DNA of 64,000 nt from Streptomyces sp. WZ-12 (GTDB lineage: Bacteria; Actinomycetota; Actinomycetes; Streptomycetales; Streptomycetaceae), in assembly GCF_028898845.1 (NCBI RefSeq), contig NZ_CP118574.1:2542001-2606000 (forward strand). Reading direction: 5' to 3'. A program made the translations under genes and the position numbers. The notes beneath the pieces were generated by a model. It had not been told where the DNA came from. It ran no database searches and saw nothing but the letters and a program-made list of their open reading frames with translations. Shown here piece after piece: positions 17,865 to 26,809 of the stretch (positions within the stretch are counted from its first letter, which is position 1; each line of letters starts with the position of its first letter).

Positions 17865-18965
17865 ATGGCCGCGCCGGTGTTCGTCGCCTTCAGAGACCTG
17901 AGATTCGCCAAGGGGCGGTTCGCCCTGATGGGGACCGTCGTCACGCTGATCACGGTGTTGGTGGGGCTGCTGTCCGGGCTGACGGCGGGGCTGGGCCGGG
18001 AGAACACCTCGGTGATCACCGGGCTGCCCGCCGACCACCTGGTCTTCGCCGCCCCCGCCGGGGACGGCAAGCCGTCGTTCACCGACTCCCGGCTGCCGGA
18101 GCGGACGGTGCGCCAGTGGGCCCAGGTGCCCGGGGTGCGCAGCGCTGACCCGTTGGGGATCTCCCCCGCGAAGGTCGAGGGGGCCGGTGGGAAGACCGCG
18201 GCGGTCTCGGTGTTCGGGGTGCGGCCCCGTTCCCGGCTCGCGCCGTCCTCCGGGCCGGCCGCTGACGGCACCGTGGTGCTGTCGCAGAAGGCCGCCGACA
18301 AGCTCGGCGCGCGGGCCGGTGACCGGCTCGCGCTGGGCGGCCGGGAGGTGACGGTGACGGCGGTCTCGGGCGCGGCGATGTTCAGCCACACGCCGGTGGT
18401 GTGGGCCACGCTCGGCGACTGGCAGCGGTTGTCCGGGAGCCCCGGCGGCGCGGCCTCCGGGGGTGCCACCGTCGTCGCCCTGTCCACCACCGGGACGGAC
18501 GGCCTGGCCACCGCGGACCGCCGGCTCGGCACCCGCACGGTGACGGCCGCCGACGCCCTGACCGCGATCGGCTCCTACAGCGCCGAGAACGGCTCCCTGC
18601 AACTGATGCGCGGTTTCCTGTTCGCCATCTCCGCGCTGGTCATCGGGGCGTTCTTCACGGTCTGGACGATCCAGCGCAGCGGCGACGTGGCGGTCCTCAA
18701 GGCGCTCGGCGCCTCCACCCGCTATCTGCTGCGGGACGCGCTCGGCCAGGCCGTCGTCCTGTTGGTGGCCGGCACCGGCCTGGGGACCGCGGTGGCCGCC
18801 GGAGTGGGCGCCGCGGTGGGCGGCACCGTGCCGTTCGTGCTCGACGCCACCACCGTGTTGATCCCGGCCCTGATCATGATCGCGCTGGGTGCCGTGGGCG
18901 CCGCGCTGTCCATCCGCCGTCTCACCTCCGTCGACCCGCTGACCGCCCTGGGAAGTGCCCGATGA
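17865..18965 (+). CDS. ABC transporter permease (FtsX/MacB type)
   Basis: A 366-residue permease. An N-terminal helix (ALMGTVVTLITVLVGLLSGLTAG) is followed by an extracytoplasmic domain (about residues 45-235). Three C-terminal helices close the protein (FLFAISALVIGAFFTVWTI, LGQAVVLLVAGTGLGTAVAAG, TTVLIPALIMIALGAVGAA), the FtsX layout. ATG 17865 abuts a GAGG, so GTG 17877 (giving MFVAFRDLRFAKGRF) may be the real start. Its stop overlaps the ATPase start (ATGA). It is divergent from the two-component system with 169 nt between, suggesting regulation by that system. Confidence 0.9.
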   Translation: MAAPVFVAFRDLRFAKGRFALMGTVVTLITVLVGLLSGLTAGLGRENTSVITGLPADHLVFAAPAGDGKPSFTDSRLPERTVRQWAQVPGVRSADPLGISPAKVEGAGGKTAAVSVFGVRPRSRLAPSSGPAADGTVVLSQKAADKLGARAGDRLALGGREVTVTAVSGAAMFSHTPVVWATLGDWQRLSGSPGGAASGGATVVALSTTGTDGLATADRRLGTRTVTAADALTAIGSYSAENGSLQLMRGFLFAISALVIGAFFTVWTIQRSGDVAVLKALGASTRYLLRDALGQAVVLLVAGTGLGTAVAAGVGAAVGGTVPFVLDATTVLIPALIMIALGAVGAALSIRRLTSVDPLTALGSAR

Positions 18966-19648
18966 GCCTCGAACTGACCGATGTCACCCTCACCTACCCC
19001 GACGGCGACGCCCGTTTGACCGCGCTGGACGCGGTGTCGCTGACCGTGCCGGCCGGCACCGTGACGGCGGTGGTCGGCCCGTCCGGCTCCGGCAAGTCCA
19101 GCCTGCTGGCGGTCGCCGCGACGCTGATCCGGCCGGACCGCGGGCGGGTGGTGCTCGACGGCACGGACACCACGGGGCTGCGCCGCGCCGAGCTGACCGC
19201 GCTGCGCCGGACCACCGTCGGAACGGTCTTCCAGCAGCCGAACCTGCTGCCGTCGCTGACGGCGGCCGAGCAGCTCCAGGTGATGGCTCATCTGGCGGGC
19301 CGCTCGCCCCGCGCGGCCCGCTCCCGGGCCCGCGAACTGCTGGCGGCGGTGGGCCTGTCGGGCCAGGCGGACCGGCGGCCGCACCAGTTGTCGGGCGGTC
19401 AGCGGCAACGGGTGAACATCGCCCGGGCGCTGATGAACGAGCCCGCGGTGCTGCTGGTGGACGAGCCGACCAGCGCGCTGGACCACGAGCGCGGCGCCGC
19501 GGTGCTGGACCTGCTGACCGAGCTGACCCACCAGCGCGGCACCGCCACGGTGTTGGTCACCCACGACCGTTCCCATCTGGCCGCGGTCGACGCGGTGGCG
19601 GAAGTCCTGGACGGCCGGCTGACGTTGGGGGCGGGAGCGGGAGTGTGA
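18962..19648 (+). CDS. ABC transporter ATP-binding protein (LolD/MacB type)
   Basis: A 228-residue nucleotide-binding subunit. Walker A is VVGPSGSGKSSLLA, Q-loop TVFQQPNLLPSLTA, signature HQLSGGQRQRVNIARAL, Walker B AVLLVDEPTSALD, and H-loop VLVTHDRSHL. It is translationally coupled to the FtsX-type permease by an ATGA overlap. Together they form an exporter or mechanotransmission complex; drug, peptide or lipid substrates are all possible. Confidence 0.95.
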   Translation: MSLELTDVTLTYPDGDARLTALDAVSLTVPAGTVTAVVGPSGSGKSSLLAVAATLIRPDRGRVVLDGTDTTGLRRAELTALRRTTVGTVFQQPNLLPSLTAAEQLQVMAHLAGRSPRAARSRARELLAAVGLSGQADRRPHQLSGGQRQRVNIARALMNEPAVLLVDEPTSALDHERGAAVLDLLTELTHQRGTATVLVTHDRSHLAAVDAVAEVLDGRLTLGAGAGV

Positions 19649-19652
19649 CCCC

Positions 19653-19685
19653 GTACGGGACGGGCGGGCGCCGCCCGTCCCGTAC
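19653..19685. terminator. Bidirectional terminator after ABC operon
   Basis: GTACGGGACGGGCGG-GCG-CCGCCCGTCCCGTAC is a perfect 15-bp stem with a 3-nt loop, starting 4 nt after the ATPase stop and ending 12 nt before the stop of the convergent small gene. Confidence 0.85.
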
Positions 19686-19696
19686 ACCGGCGACGG

Positions 19697-19891
19697 CTAG
19701 TCGTCGCGGTGGGAGAAGGTGGGGAACAGGTTGGACCTGGCGGCCTTGCGGCCCTGGTGCGGGCCGTGCGCTCCGGGCTCGGAGTCGTCGGCCTCCGGGG
19801 CGGTCGGGGCCGCGCCGCGCTCCTCGTCCCGGGTCCGGTCCTCGTTCCGGCCGCGCTCCCGTTCCGCGTCCGGTTCCCGCTGGTCCGCCAT
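19697..19891 (-). CDS. Small charged hypothetical protein
   Basis: A 64-residue protein, very rich in Arg, Glu and Asp, with no hydrophobic segment and no recognised domain. The C-terminus (GRKAARSNLFPTFSHRDD) is less biased than the rest. A good ribosome site (AAAGGGG, 6 nt from ATG 19891) supports translation. It looks intrinsically disordered. Function unknown. Confidence 0.6.
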   Translation of the reverse strand: MADQREPDAERERGRNEDRTRDEERGAAPTAPEADDSEPGAHGPHQGRKAARSNLFPTFSHRDD

Positions 19892-20057
19892 GACGGCCCC
19901 TTTCTCGATGCGCCGGTCTCGGCTGTGCTGGATTCGGCCCGCTGCGGGCCGCTTCCTGACCAGGAACGCACCGATTCGGGACAGCGGTGAGCTACAGATG
20001 ACCCGTTCGGGTGCGGAAACGGCGCAACGTTGACGCGCTGGCCGAAGCGGCGCCGGT

Positions 20058-20555
20058 TCAGCCGCCGTTGGGCTCCTGCGGCGGCTCGTCGGCGGCGTGC
20101 GAGAACAGCTTCAGAACGGGGACGCCGACCTTGTGGCGGGCCCGCGAGGCCCAGTCCCGGTGGAAGAACTCCTCGACGAAGTGCGGGGTGGTCAGCACGA
20201 TCACCTCGTCCGCGCCGGTCTCGTCGACGACCGACTTCAGCAGGTCCAGCGGGTGGTCCTCGACCACCTGCCCGACCGCCTCGGCGCCGGCGGCGCGCAA
20301 CGCCTGGAGGGTGTGCGAGAGCCCCTGCTCGGCGGGGAGCGCGGCGCTCGTCCCGCCCGGCTCCTCGCCCTCCCGCACGGCATCCTCGAACTCCCCGAGC
20401 GCGACGTCGTCGATGGCCCGCAACAGGACGTCCTGCTTGCCGCGCGGCTGCATGAGGACCACGAAGGAGACCCGGTCGTCGCCGTGCAGGGTGGTGACGA
20501 ACTCCACGTCCGCGGGCGTCAGAGGCTTCTCGATCATCAATACGCTCGTGAACAC
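20058..20555 (-). CDS. Conserved actinobacterial protein, universal-stress-like fold (function unknown)
   Basis: A 165-residue protein of a family widespread in Streptomyces and sometimes labelled indole-3-glycerol-phosphate synthase, but without TIM-barrel enzyme motifs. Alternating strands and helices are seen: VEFVTTLHGDDRVSFVVLM, HTLQALRAAGAEAVGQVVE, DEVIVLTTPHFVEEFFHRD and ARHKVGVPVLKLFSH. The last two resemble the ATP-loop end of UspA-like domains, though the usual GxxGxxxxxxxxGS motif is absent. GTG 20555 is chosen because AAGGGCG precedes it. The next gene on the same strand is the RibD-C reductase, about 140 nt upstream. Confidence 0.75.
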   Translation of the reverse strand: MFTSVLMIEKPLTPADVEFVTTLHGDDRVSFVVLMQPRGKQDVLLRAIDDVALGEFEDAVREGEEPGGTSAALPAEQGLSHTLQALRAAGAEAVGQVVEDHPLDLLKSVVDETGADEVIVLTTPHFVEEFFHRDWASRARHKVGVPVLKLFSHAADEPPQEPNGG

Positions 20556-20692
20556 GACGGACGCCCTTCTTCTCTTCCGGGCACCGTATGCCACGGCGCC
20601 CACAGAAACCATCCTGCCCCGTCGCCACACGGGGCCTGTCGGCTTTTAGTGTGCCCAACGGAAGCTAAGCGGAACAGATAATTCCGCTGAAA

Positions 20693-21508
20693 TCAGAACC
20701 GGCGGTAACGGGTGAACAGGAACCCGGACTCCTCCAGCACCGACACCAGCGCGAACCGCTCGGGAACCGCCACGGCGGGCCCGTCCATGATCCGTTGTGC
20801 GTCGCCCACCGCCACCACCGGGGACAGCGACAGGCACATCTCGTCCAGCGCCCCGGCCGCCGCGAACTGCCCCAACAGCCGCGGCCCGCCCTCGGTGAGC
20901 AGCCGGGTGTGTCCCCGTTCGGCCAACGCCCCCGCCACCCGTACCGGGTCGACGCCCAGCCCCTCGCCCGCGAAGAGCACCTCGACGCCGGCCGCGCGGG
21001 CCGCGCGCACCCGCTCCTCGGGAGCGTCGGCGCCGGTCAGCACCAGGGTGGGCACCAGCGGCTCGGTGAACAGCGGCAGCGCGAAGTCCAGCGCCAGGCC
21101 CGCGCTGACCACCGCGATGGCGGGCGCCGGCCCCTGCCCCGCGGCGGCCCGCCGGGCGGCGAACGCGGCCCGGGCGCGGGCCGGTCGGTAGCCCTCCCGC
21201 CGGACCGTCTCGGCGCCGACCACCACCGCGTCCGACAGTGCCCGCAGCACCCCGAAGATCCGCATGTCGGCGTCCCCGGAGAGCGGCTGCGAACGCCCGT
21301 CGTGGTGGGCCGCGCCGTCCAGGGAGGAGACCATGTTGGCGCGCAGCCAACCGGGGCGGCCGGACCGCACCGGGTCGTCCGCCTCCGGGTACGCGTAGGC
21401 CGCGGCCAGCTCGTCCAGGGTCCACTCGCGGTCGGTGGTCCAGTCGGGGCCGGCGGCCCGGGCGGCGTCCGGGGTGGTCGAGAGGGGAAGGGGGAACAGG
21501 CGTCGCAT
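20693..21508 (-). CDS. RibD C-terminal-domain reductase (dihydrofolate-reductase fold)
   Basis: A 271-residue protein with the RibD_C reductase fold: RANMVSSLDGAAHHDGRSQPLSG near residues 56-78, LSDAVVVGAETVRREGY, AIAVVSAGLAL, and HTRLLTEGGPRLLGQFAAAGALDEM. These are substrate and NADPH-binding elements of 5-amino-6-(5-phosphoribosylamino)uracil reductase. There is no deaminase domain and no rib operon nearby. It may therefore be a stand-alone reductase of pteridine or other substrates. ATG 21508 begins a sensible N-terminus. It is divergent from zapE with 67 nt between. Confidence 0.88.
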   Translation of the reverse strand: MRRLFPLPLSTTPDAARAAGPDWTTDREWTLDELAAAYAYPEADDPVRSGRPGWLRANMVSSLDGAAHHDGRSQPLSGDADMRIFGVLRALSDAVVVGAETVRREGYRPARARAAFAARRAAAGQGPAPAIAVVSAGLALDFALPLFTEPLVPTLVLTGADAPEERVRAARAAGVEVLFAGEGLGVDPVRVAGALAERGHTRLLTEGGPRLLGQFAAAGALDEMCLSLSPVVAVGDAQRIMDGPAVAVPERFALVSVLEESGFLFTRYRRF

Positions 21509-21575
21509 GGGCGCAGTGTGACATGCCTCGCTCACCGGGCCGGGTGGTGCCTCGGAGCCACTAGGCTGGAGAGCT

Positions 21576-22703
21576 GTGTCACCTTCGCAGCCCTCGTCCT
21601 CCCCCGCTCCCTCCCCGATAGCCACGCCCCCGGCCAACGGGGACGGTACCGCGGCCCCCACCGCGCTGACCTCCCGCACGCCGCACGTGCCGGCCGAGCG
21701 CCTGGTCGCCGAGATGGTGCCGCCGCCGCGCTTCCAGGGCGCCCGCTTCGACACGTACATCCCCCAACCGGGACAGTCGAGCCAGGCCGAGGCCGTGCAG
21801 GTCCTGCGGGCGTTCGCCTCGGGTCTCGGCATCGGGGCGGAGGCCGACGGCGGCAAGCGCCGCTGGTTCTCCAGGAGTTCGAAGAAGTCCGCCGCCCCCA
21901 AGGGACCGCGCGGTGTCTACCTGGACGGCGGCTACGGCGTCGGCAAGACCCACCTGCTCGCCTCCCTCTGGCACGCCACCCCGGCGGCCCCCGAGCTCAA
22001 GGCGTTCGGCACCTTCGTCGAGCTGACCAACCTGGTCGGTGCGCTCGGCTTCCAGCAGACCGTGCGCACGCTGAGCGGCCACCGGCTGCTGTGCATCGAC
22101 GAGTTCGAGCTGGACGACCCCGGGGACACGGTGCTGGTCTCCACCCTCCTGGGCAAGCTGGTCGAGGCCGGCGTCGGACTGGCCGCCACCTCCAACACCC
22201 TGCCCGGCAAGCTGGGCGAGGGCCGATTCGCCGCCGCCGACTTCCTGCGCGAGATCCAGGGCCTGAGCGCCCACTTCCGCGCCCTGCGCATCGACGGCGA
22301 GGACTACCGCCACCGCGGCCTGCCGGAGGCACCCGCGCCGTTCGACGACGAGACCGTGGTCCGCGCCGCGCACCGCACCCCCGGCGCCTCGCTCGACGAC
22401 TTCCCGTCCCTCCTGTCCCACCTGTCGACGGTGCACCCCAGTCGGTACGGCGCGATGTGCGACGGCATCCGGGCGGTCTGCCTCACCGACGTCCAGGCGG
22501 TGCCGGACCAGTCCACCGCGCTGCGCCTGGTGGTGCTCGCCGACCGGCTCTACGACCGCGAGGTGCCGGTACTGGCCGCCGGCAAGCCCTTCGACGAGCT
22601 GTTCAGCGACGAGATGCTGCGCGGCGGCTACCGCAAGAAGTACTTCCGCGCCATCTCGCGACTGACCGCGCTGGCCCGGGACGCCAAGGCGTTGGTGGCG
22701 TAG
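21576..22703 (+). CDS. zapE: Cell division protein ZapE-like ATPase (AFG1 family)
   Basis: A 375-residue AAA-type ATPase. A low-complexity Ser/Pro N-terminus is followed by PPPRFQGARFDTYIP, Walker A YLDGGYGVGKTHLLASL, Walker B HRLLCIDEFELDD, sensor SNTLP, and the family-typical CLTDVQAVPDQSTALRLVVLADRLYD. In E. coli ZapE acts at the division site; the role in Streptomyces is less clear. GTG 21576 follows GGAGAG. Family length is normal apart from the N-terminal extension. Confidence 0.92.
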   Translation: MSPSQPSSSPAPSPIATPPANGDGTAAPTALTSRTPHVPAERLVAEMVPPPRFQGARFDTYIPQPGQSSQAEAVQVLRAFASGLGIGAEADGGKRRWFSRSSKKSAAPKGPRGVYLDGGYGVGKTHLLASLWHATPAAPELKAFGTFVELTNLVGALGFQQTVRTLSGHRLLCIDEFELDDPGDTVLVSTLLGKLVEAGVGLAATSNTLPGKLGEGRFAAADFLREIQGLSAHFRALRIDGEDYRHRGLPEAPAPFDDETVVRAAHRTPGASLDDFPSLLSHLSTVHPSRYGAMCDGIRAVCLTDVQAVPDQSTALRLVVLADRLYDREVPVLAAGKPFDELFSDEMLRGGYRKKYFRAISRLTALARDAKALVA

Positions 22704-22743
22704 CCGACCGGATGTCGTAGGCCGGGGCCGCGCGGCCGGTCGG

Positions 22744-22941
22744 TCAGCCCGAGCAGGCCGTGCGCTGGGCCTCCTGCCAGGCGCAGACCGGGCAGTGGAC
22801 GATGCCGGGGGTGGACGCCGGGTACTCGGTGGGCCGGCCGCACTCGACGCAGTCGGCGTGCGGTGGGCCCGCGGTGGGGCCGGTGGCGGCCGGGCCCTCG
22901 TCGGACGGTGCGGGCGGCGGCGTCGGGTCGGTGGACGGCAT
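22744..22941 (-). CDS. Small zinc-ribbon protein
   Basis: A 65-residue protein with a disordered Pro/Thr N-terminus and two CxxC knuckles (CVECGRPTEY and HCPVCAWQEAQ) spaced for one zinc ion. ATG 22941 is the only plausible start. It resembles small conserved streptomycete zinc-ribbon proteins. Partner and function are unknown. Confidence 0.65.
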   Translation of the reverse strand: MPSTDPTPPPAPSDEGPAATGPTAGPPHADCVECGRPTEYPASTPGIVHCPVCAWQEAQRTACSG

Positions 22942-23049
22942 GGGGCGAGCCTACGCCGCGGCCGGGACGGGCCGGACCGGGGCGCCGGACAGGCCGCCGG
23001 TGGGTGGCCTGCGTGCCCCAGGTCCTTTGGCTGTCCGTCGGCCCGGTGG

Positions 23050-23730
23050 TCAGCCGCGGCGGCCCGTGAGGGCGCAGGCCAGGGCCGCGGCCCCGGAGGC
23101 GAGCAACGCCGCGGCGACCAGGGGTAGCCAGGGAGCGGAGATCGTGCCGCGTTCGGAGCCGGTGATCATGCCGGTCAGCGCGGCGTTGGCGGGCGAGGCG
23201 CCCAGGACGAGGACCAGCAGCGCGGCGATCAGCCCGGCCGGGACACCCCAACCGGGGCGGCGCAACACCGGCCAGGAGCACAGCGCGCCGAGCGCGGTGC
23301 CCAACAGCAGACAGACCAGGGCGGTCAGCAGCCCGGCGCCGGTCGCGGGCAGGACCGGAACGGCGACCCGGTGGTCGGTCGAGTGCGGGTCGGAGAGCAG
23401 GGCGACGAAGGCGGTGCCGGCGAGCGCCAGGAGCAGCGCGGCGCCGGCCGCGGTCAGCAGTGCCGCGCCGTGCGCGCGGGCGGGCCCGACGGCGGCCGCG
23501 GTACAACTGCGGGCGGCCGGCGGCTCGTTGGCCACGCAGATCCGGGTCAGCCACACGGCGACGGGCAGCAGCCCGCCGGCGGCGTAGCCGTACGCGTCCA
23601 GGATCGGGCCGCCGGTCTGGACGCCGATGGCGAGGAACGCCGCGTAGACCAGGAGCGGCGGCAGCCAACGGTACGAGCCGGCGAACAGCGCCGCCTGGTA
23701 GCGGAGCAGGGCGGTCAACGGGGCGGTCAT
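23050..23730 (-). CDS. ABC-2 type exporter, membrane subunit
   Basis: A 226-residue protein with six hydrophobic segments (WLPPLLVYAAFLAIG, YAAGGLLPVAVWLT, ALLTAAGAALLLALAGTAFVALL, GLLTALVCLLLGTALGAL, GLIAALLVLVLGAS, WLPLVAAALLASGAAALACAL). It has the ABC-2 permease pattern without large loops. Its ATG overlaps the ATPase stop (ATGA), so the two are coupled. Substrate unknown. Confidence 0.88.
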   Translation of the reverse strand: MTAPLTALLRYQAALFAGSYRWLPPLLVYAAFLAIGVQTGGPILDAYGYAAGGLLPVAVWLTRICVANEPPAARSCTAAAVGPARAHGAALLTAAGAALLLALAGTAFVALLSDPHSTDHRVAVPVLPATGAGLLTALVCLLLGTALGALCSWPVLRRPGWGVPAGLIAALLVLVLGASPANAALTGMITGSERGTISAPWLPLVAAALLASGAAALACALTGRRG

Positions 23731-24644
23731 GGGCGGGAGTTCTCTCCGGGAGCGAGGGTCGTGGCACCGGGCGGCCCGGCGGCGGTGACGGCGCGGATGT
23801 GCCAGGGCGGGCGCGCGGTGAGCAGGGCGCGCAGGAGGGCGTCGGAGTGGACGGCCGGCACCGTCAGCCGGAGGGTGCCGTCGGGCCCCGGGATGATGTC
23901 GGGTGCCCCCGGGAGGGCCGACGGGACCGCGCACCCCGGTGGGCCCTCGGCCTCGACGACGGTGCGCGGGACGGGGTGGTGCGCGTCCGGTTGCGCCGGC
24001 CGGTCATCCGGGCCCGGTTGCCGCAGCAGTCCGTCCGCGACCCGGTAGCGAGCGTCCGCGGCCCCGGCCAGTCGGCGTGGGTCGTGGTCGACGAAGACGA
24101 TGGTGCCGCCGGCGGCGACCCGTTCGGCGACCGCGCGGTCGAGGAGGTCGCGGGCGGCCGGGTCCAGGCCGGTCCACGCCTCGTCCAGGACGAGGAGTTC
24201 GGGCTCGGCGAGCAGCGCCTGGGCGACCGCGACCTTCTGGCTCGTCCCCTTGGACAGCTCGGCCAGCGGGGTACGGGCGTGCCCGGTGGCCCCGAAGCGT
24301 TCGAGCCACTCGGCCGCCCGGCGGGCCGCCTCCGGCGTCCGCAGGCCGTGGACCCGGCCGAGGTGGGTGAGGTAGCCGACGGCGGTGAACGGGAGGGCGG
24401 GCGGGAAGCGTTCGGGAACGTAGGCGGTGCGCGGGCGGCCGGTGATCCGCCCGGTGGTGGGCCGGTCGATCCCGGCGAGCAGCCGCAACAGGGTGGACTT
24501 CCCACTGCCGTTGGCGCCCTCGACGCGCAGCAGCGCGCCCGGTGGCACGTCGAGCCGCACCTCGCGCAGCACCCAGGGCCCGCGCAGCCCGTAGCGCCGC
24601 CCGACCCCGTCCAACCGCATCCGCTGTGCCGTCTGCCGCGGCAT
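23727..24644 (-). CDS. ABC-2 type exporter, ATP-binding subunit
   Basis: A 305-residue ATPase. Walker A is VEGANGSGKSTLLRLLAG. The signature is degenerate (LAELSKGTSQKVAVAQAL, with SKGTSQK in place of SGGQ, common in ABC-2 families). Walker B is LLVLDEAWTGLD and the H-loop VFVDHDPRR. A C-terminal extension of about 90 residues has no clear domain. ATG 24644 is chosen because GGAGG lies 8 nt upstream; a GTG at 24653 overlaps that site. Just upstream lies an 8-bp tandem repeat that may sit in its promoter. Confidence 0.9.
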   Translation of the reverse strand: MPRQTAQRMRLDGVGRRYGLRGPWVLREVRLDVPPGALLRVEGANGSGKSTLLRLLAGIDRPTTGRITGRPRTAYVPERFPPALPFTAVGYLTHLGRVHGLRTPEAARRAAEWLERFGATGHARTPLAELSKGTSQKVAVAQALLAEPELLVLDEAWTGLDPAARDLLDRAVAERVAAGGTIVFVDHDPRRLAGAADARYRVADGLLRQPGPDDRPAQPDAHHPVPRTVVEAEGPPGCAVPSALPGAPDIIPGPDGTLRLTVPAVHSDALLRALLTARPPWHIRAVTAAGPPGATTLAPGENSRP

Positions 24645-24699
24645 CGGCCACACCTCCCCCTGGCTCGCTTCCCCGTCGGCCCGGCCGCCCGCTTGTCCG

Positions 24700-24753
24700 T
24701 TGGCCTGTTGGCCTGTTGGCCCGTTGGCCCGTTGGCCCGTTGGCCCGTTGGCG
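24700..24753. repeat. 8-bp tandem repeat TTGGCC(C/T)G
   Basis: Six uninterrupted copies of TTGGCCYG (two with T, four with C) plus a partial seventh lie in the intergenic region 56 nt upstream of the ABC ATPase start. Such short arrays are prone to slippage and could vary between strains. Confidence 0.9.
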
Positions 24754-24856
24754 CTGACGGTAGCCGGGGGCGGGGCGCGGGGCGGCGCCGGGGGCGGGTG
24801 CGACGGCCGCCGTCGGCCGCGGGGCGCTGTCAGTGGCGGCTGGCAGACTGATCGAT

Positions 24857-25675
24857 GTGACCAGTACCGAGACCGCCGGCCGCCCCGGCGAGCACAGCCA
24901 GCCCGACCGGACCGACCAGACGCCCACCGGTCAGACGCCGGCCGCCGAGGCGCGGGCCGACGACGCGCAGCCCGACGCCCGCGAGGAGCACGCCCAGCCG
25001 GCGCCGGAGTACGTGCTGCCGCTCGTGGTGCGCCTGGAGCGGGCCGCCCCGCCGCCGCGCACCGACGCGCTGGAGACCGCGGCGCGGGCCGTGCTCACGC
25101 TGCTCTCCGACGAGCGGGCCGCCGGAGCGGGCGAGTGGGCCCAGGCGGTGCGGGACTGGCAGGACTCCCGGATACGCAAGGTGGTGCGGCGGGCGCGCGG
25201 CGCGGAGTGGCGGCGGGCCGAGGCCCTGCCGGGCATCACGGTCACCGGCCGGGAGGCCGAGGTGCGGGTCTTCCCGCCGGTGCCGCTGGACGGCTGGCCC
25301 AAGGACCTGGCCCGCCTCCAGGTCTCGGGCACCGAGCTGGACGACCCCCAGGCGCCCGGAGAGCCGCCGGCCGGCACCCCGGTGCTGTGGCTCAACCCCG
25401 AGCTGGAGATGTCGGCGGGCAAGGCGATGGCACAGGCCGGGCACGGTGCGCAGTTGGCGTGGTGGGCGCTGTCCGCTGCGCAGCGGGACGCCTGGCGCGC
25501 GGCCGGCTTCCCGTTGGCGGTGCGGACCGCGGAGCCGTCGGCATGGGCCTCGTTGACCGGCGGCGGACTGCCGGTGGTGCGGGACGCCGGCTTCACCGAG
25601 ATCGCCCCCGGCTCCTGCACGGTCGTCGCCGACCACCCGGCGCTGCGCGACGCACCGGTGCCGTCCGCCAGTTGA
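24857..25675 (+). CDS. PTH2-type peptidyl-tRNA hydrolase-like protein
   Basis: A 272-residue protein. An acidic, disordered N-terminus (about 45 residues) leads to EYVLPLVVRLERA, then a helical segment rich in Arg. The C-terminal half has the PTH2 signature: VLWLNPELEMSAGKAMAQAGHGAQLAWWAL, corresponding to the K-x-x-x-Q-x-x-H active region of archaeal and eukaryotic Pth2. PTH2 enzymes free tRNA from stalled peptidyl-tRNA; the true housekeeping Pth is elsewhere. No strong ribosome site is seen: GTG 24857 or GTG 24833 are both possible. Confidence 0.75.
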   Translation: MTSTETAGRPGEHSQPDRTDQTPTGQTPAAEARADDAQPDAREEHAQPAPEYVLPLVVRLERAAPPPRTDALETAARAVLTLLSDERAAGAGEWAQAVRDWQDSRIRKVVRRARGAEWRRAEALPGITVTGREAEVRVFPPVPLDGWPKDLARLQVSGTELDDPQAPGEPPAGTPVLWLNPELEMSAGKAMAQAGHGAQLAWWALSAAQRDAWRAAGFPLAVRTAEPSAWASLTGGGLPVVRDAGFTEIAPGSCTVVADHPALRDAPVPSAS

Positions 25676-25860
25676 CACCGGCCGGGCACCAACGGGTCTC
25701 CGGCTGATCACCGACTGACGGACGGCTGGCCCCGGCGGCCGAGGTTGGCGGTCGACGGCTGGCGGCCGACCGCGGCGAGCCGGCTCTCCGCACCCGCCGA
25801 CGGCCGCTGGCCCCGAGCTCACTCCCCGCCGCCGGACCCACCGGATGCGGGACGTACCGT

Positions 25861-26527
25861 GTGCCCATGCTGACCTCCGTCATCGGCTTCACCCTGGTGG
25901 CCGCGCTGCTGACCGTCTCCCCCGGCCCGGACTTCGCGGTGGTCCTGCGGACCGCGCTCGGTTCCGGTCGGCGCGCCGCGCTGTGCAGCGCGCTCGGGAT
26001 AGCCGCCGGCTGCTTCGTGTGGGGGCTGGCCGGGGCGGTCGGGCTGACCGCGATGCTGGCCGCCTCGCGGGCGGCGTACGACGCGCTGCGGGTCGCCGGT
26101 GCGCTGTATCTGGTGTGGCTCGGAGTGCAGGCGCTGCGCAGCGCCCGGCGCCGGCACGGCGCGGGCTCTGCGGAGTCCGGCGCCGGAGAGGCCCCGGCGG
26201 CCGAGGGCGCCCGCCGTCCCGGTTGGCCCCTGGCGGGCGTTCCGCACCGGACTGCTGACGAACATCCTCAACCCCAAGGTGGGCGTGGTCTACCTCTCCC
26301 TGCTGCCGCAGTTCATCCCGCACGGCGCCCCGGTGGTCGGCACGACGCTGCTGCTGGTGGGCGTGCACGCGGCGCTGGGCCTGCTGTGGCTGGGCGGCGT
26401 CACGCTGGCGGTGCACCGGGCGCGCCGGGTCCTGCAACGGCCGCGGGTGCGGCGGCGGTTGGACCAGGCCACCGGCGGCGTGCTGGTGGCACTGGGCGCG
26501 GCGGTCGGCTTCGAGGTCGCCCGCTGA
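25861..26527 (+). pseudogene. LysE/RhtB-family amino-acid exporter, interrupted by a +1 frameshift
   Basis: The N-terminal half (from GTG 25861 or ATG 25867) reads as a LysE/RhtB exporter: FTLVAALLTVSPGPDFAVVLR, then YDALRVAGALYLVWLGVQALR. The reading frame then becomes nonsense. The C-terminal half continues one frame over (WRAFRTGLLTNILNPKVGVVYLSLLPQFIP, GVHAALGLLWLGGVTLAV) to the stop at 26525-26527. The switch lies between about 26155 and 26232, in the cytoplasmic loop, and needs one extra base. Removing one base would give a 219-residue protein of normal length. It is either a recent inactivating insertion or a sequencing error in a C/G run. Confidence 0.85.
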
Positions 26528-26809
26528 GCCACACCGCCGAGCCGCAACGGGGCGCATCAGGCAAACCGGACGGACAGTCGGCCACCTCCCGCCCCTCCCC
26601 CGGCACCCCCGACGCCCAAAGCTCAACTCACCCTCTGAACCACGCGCCAGGACGCTTGGACCGCCCGCACGTGGTGAGAAGTACCGCAAGACCAGAGAAG
26701 TACCCCCGAGACGACGGGGAGTAGACGACCACGGGGCGTGGATGACCACGGGGCGCGGGCCGCGCAACACCGCGGCCCACACGAACACCGCGGACAACAG
26801 GGGGAAGCC

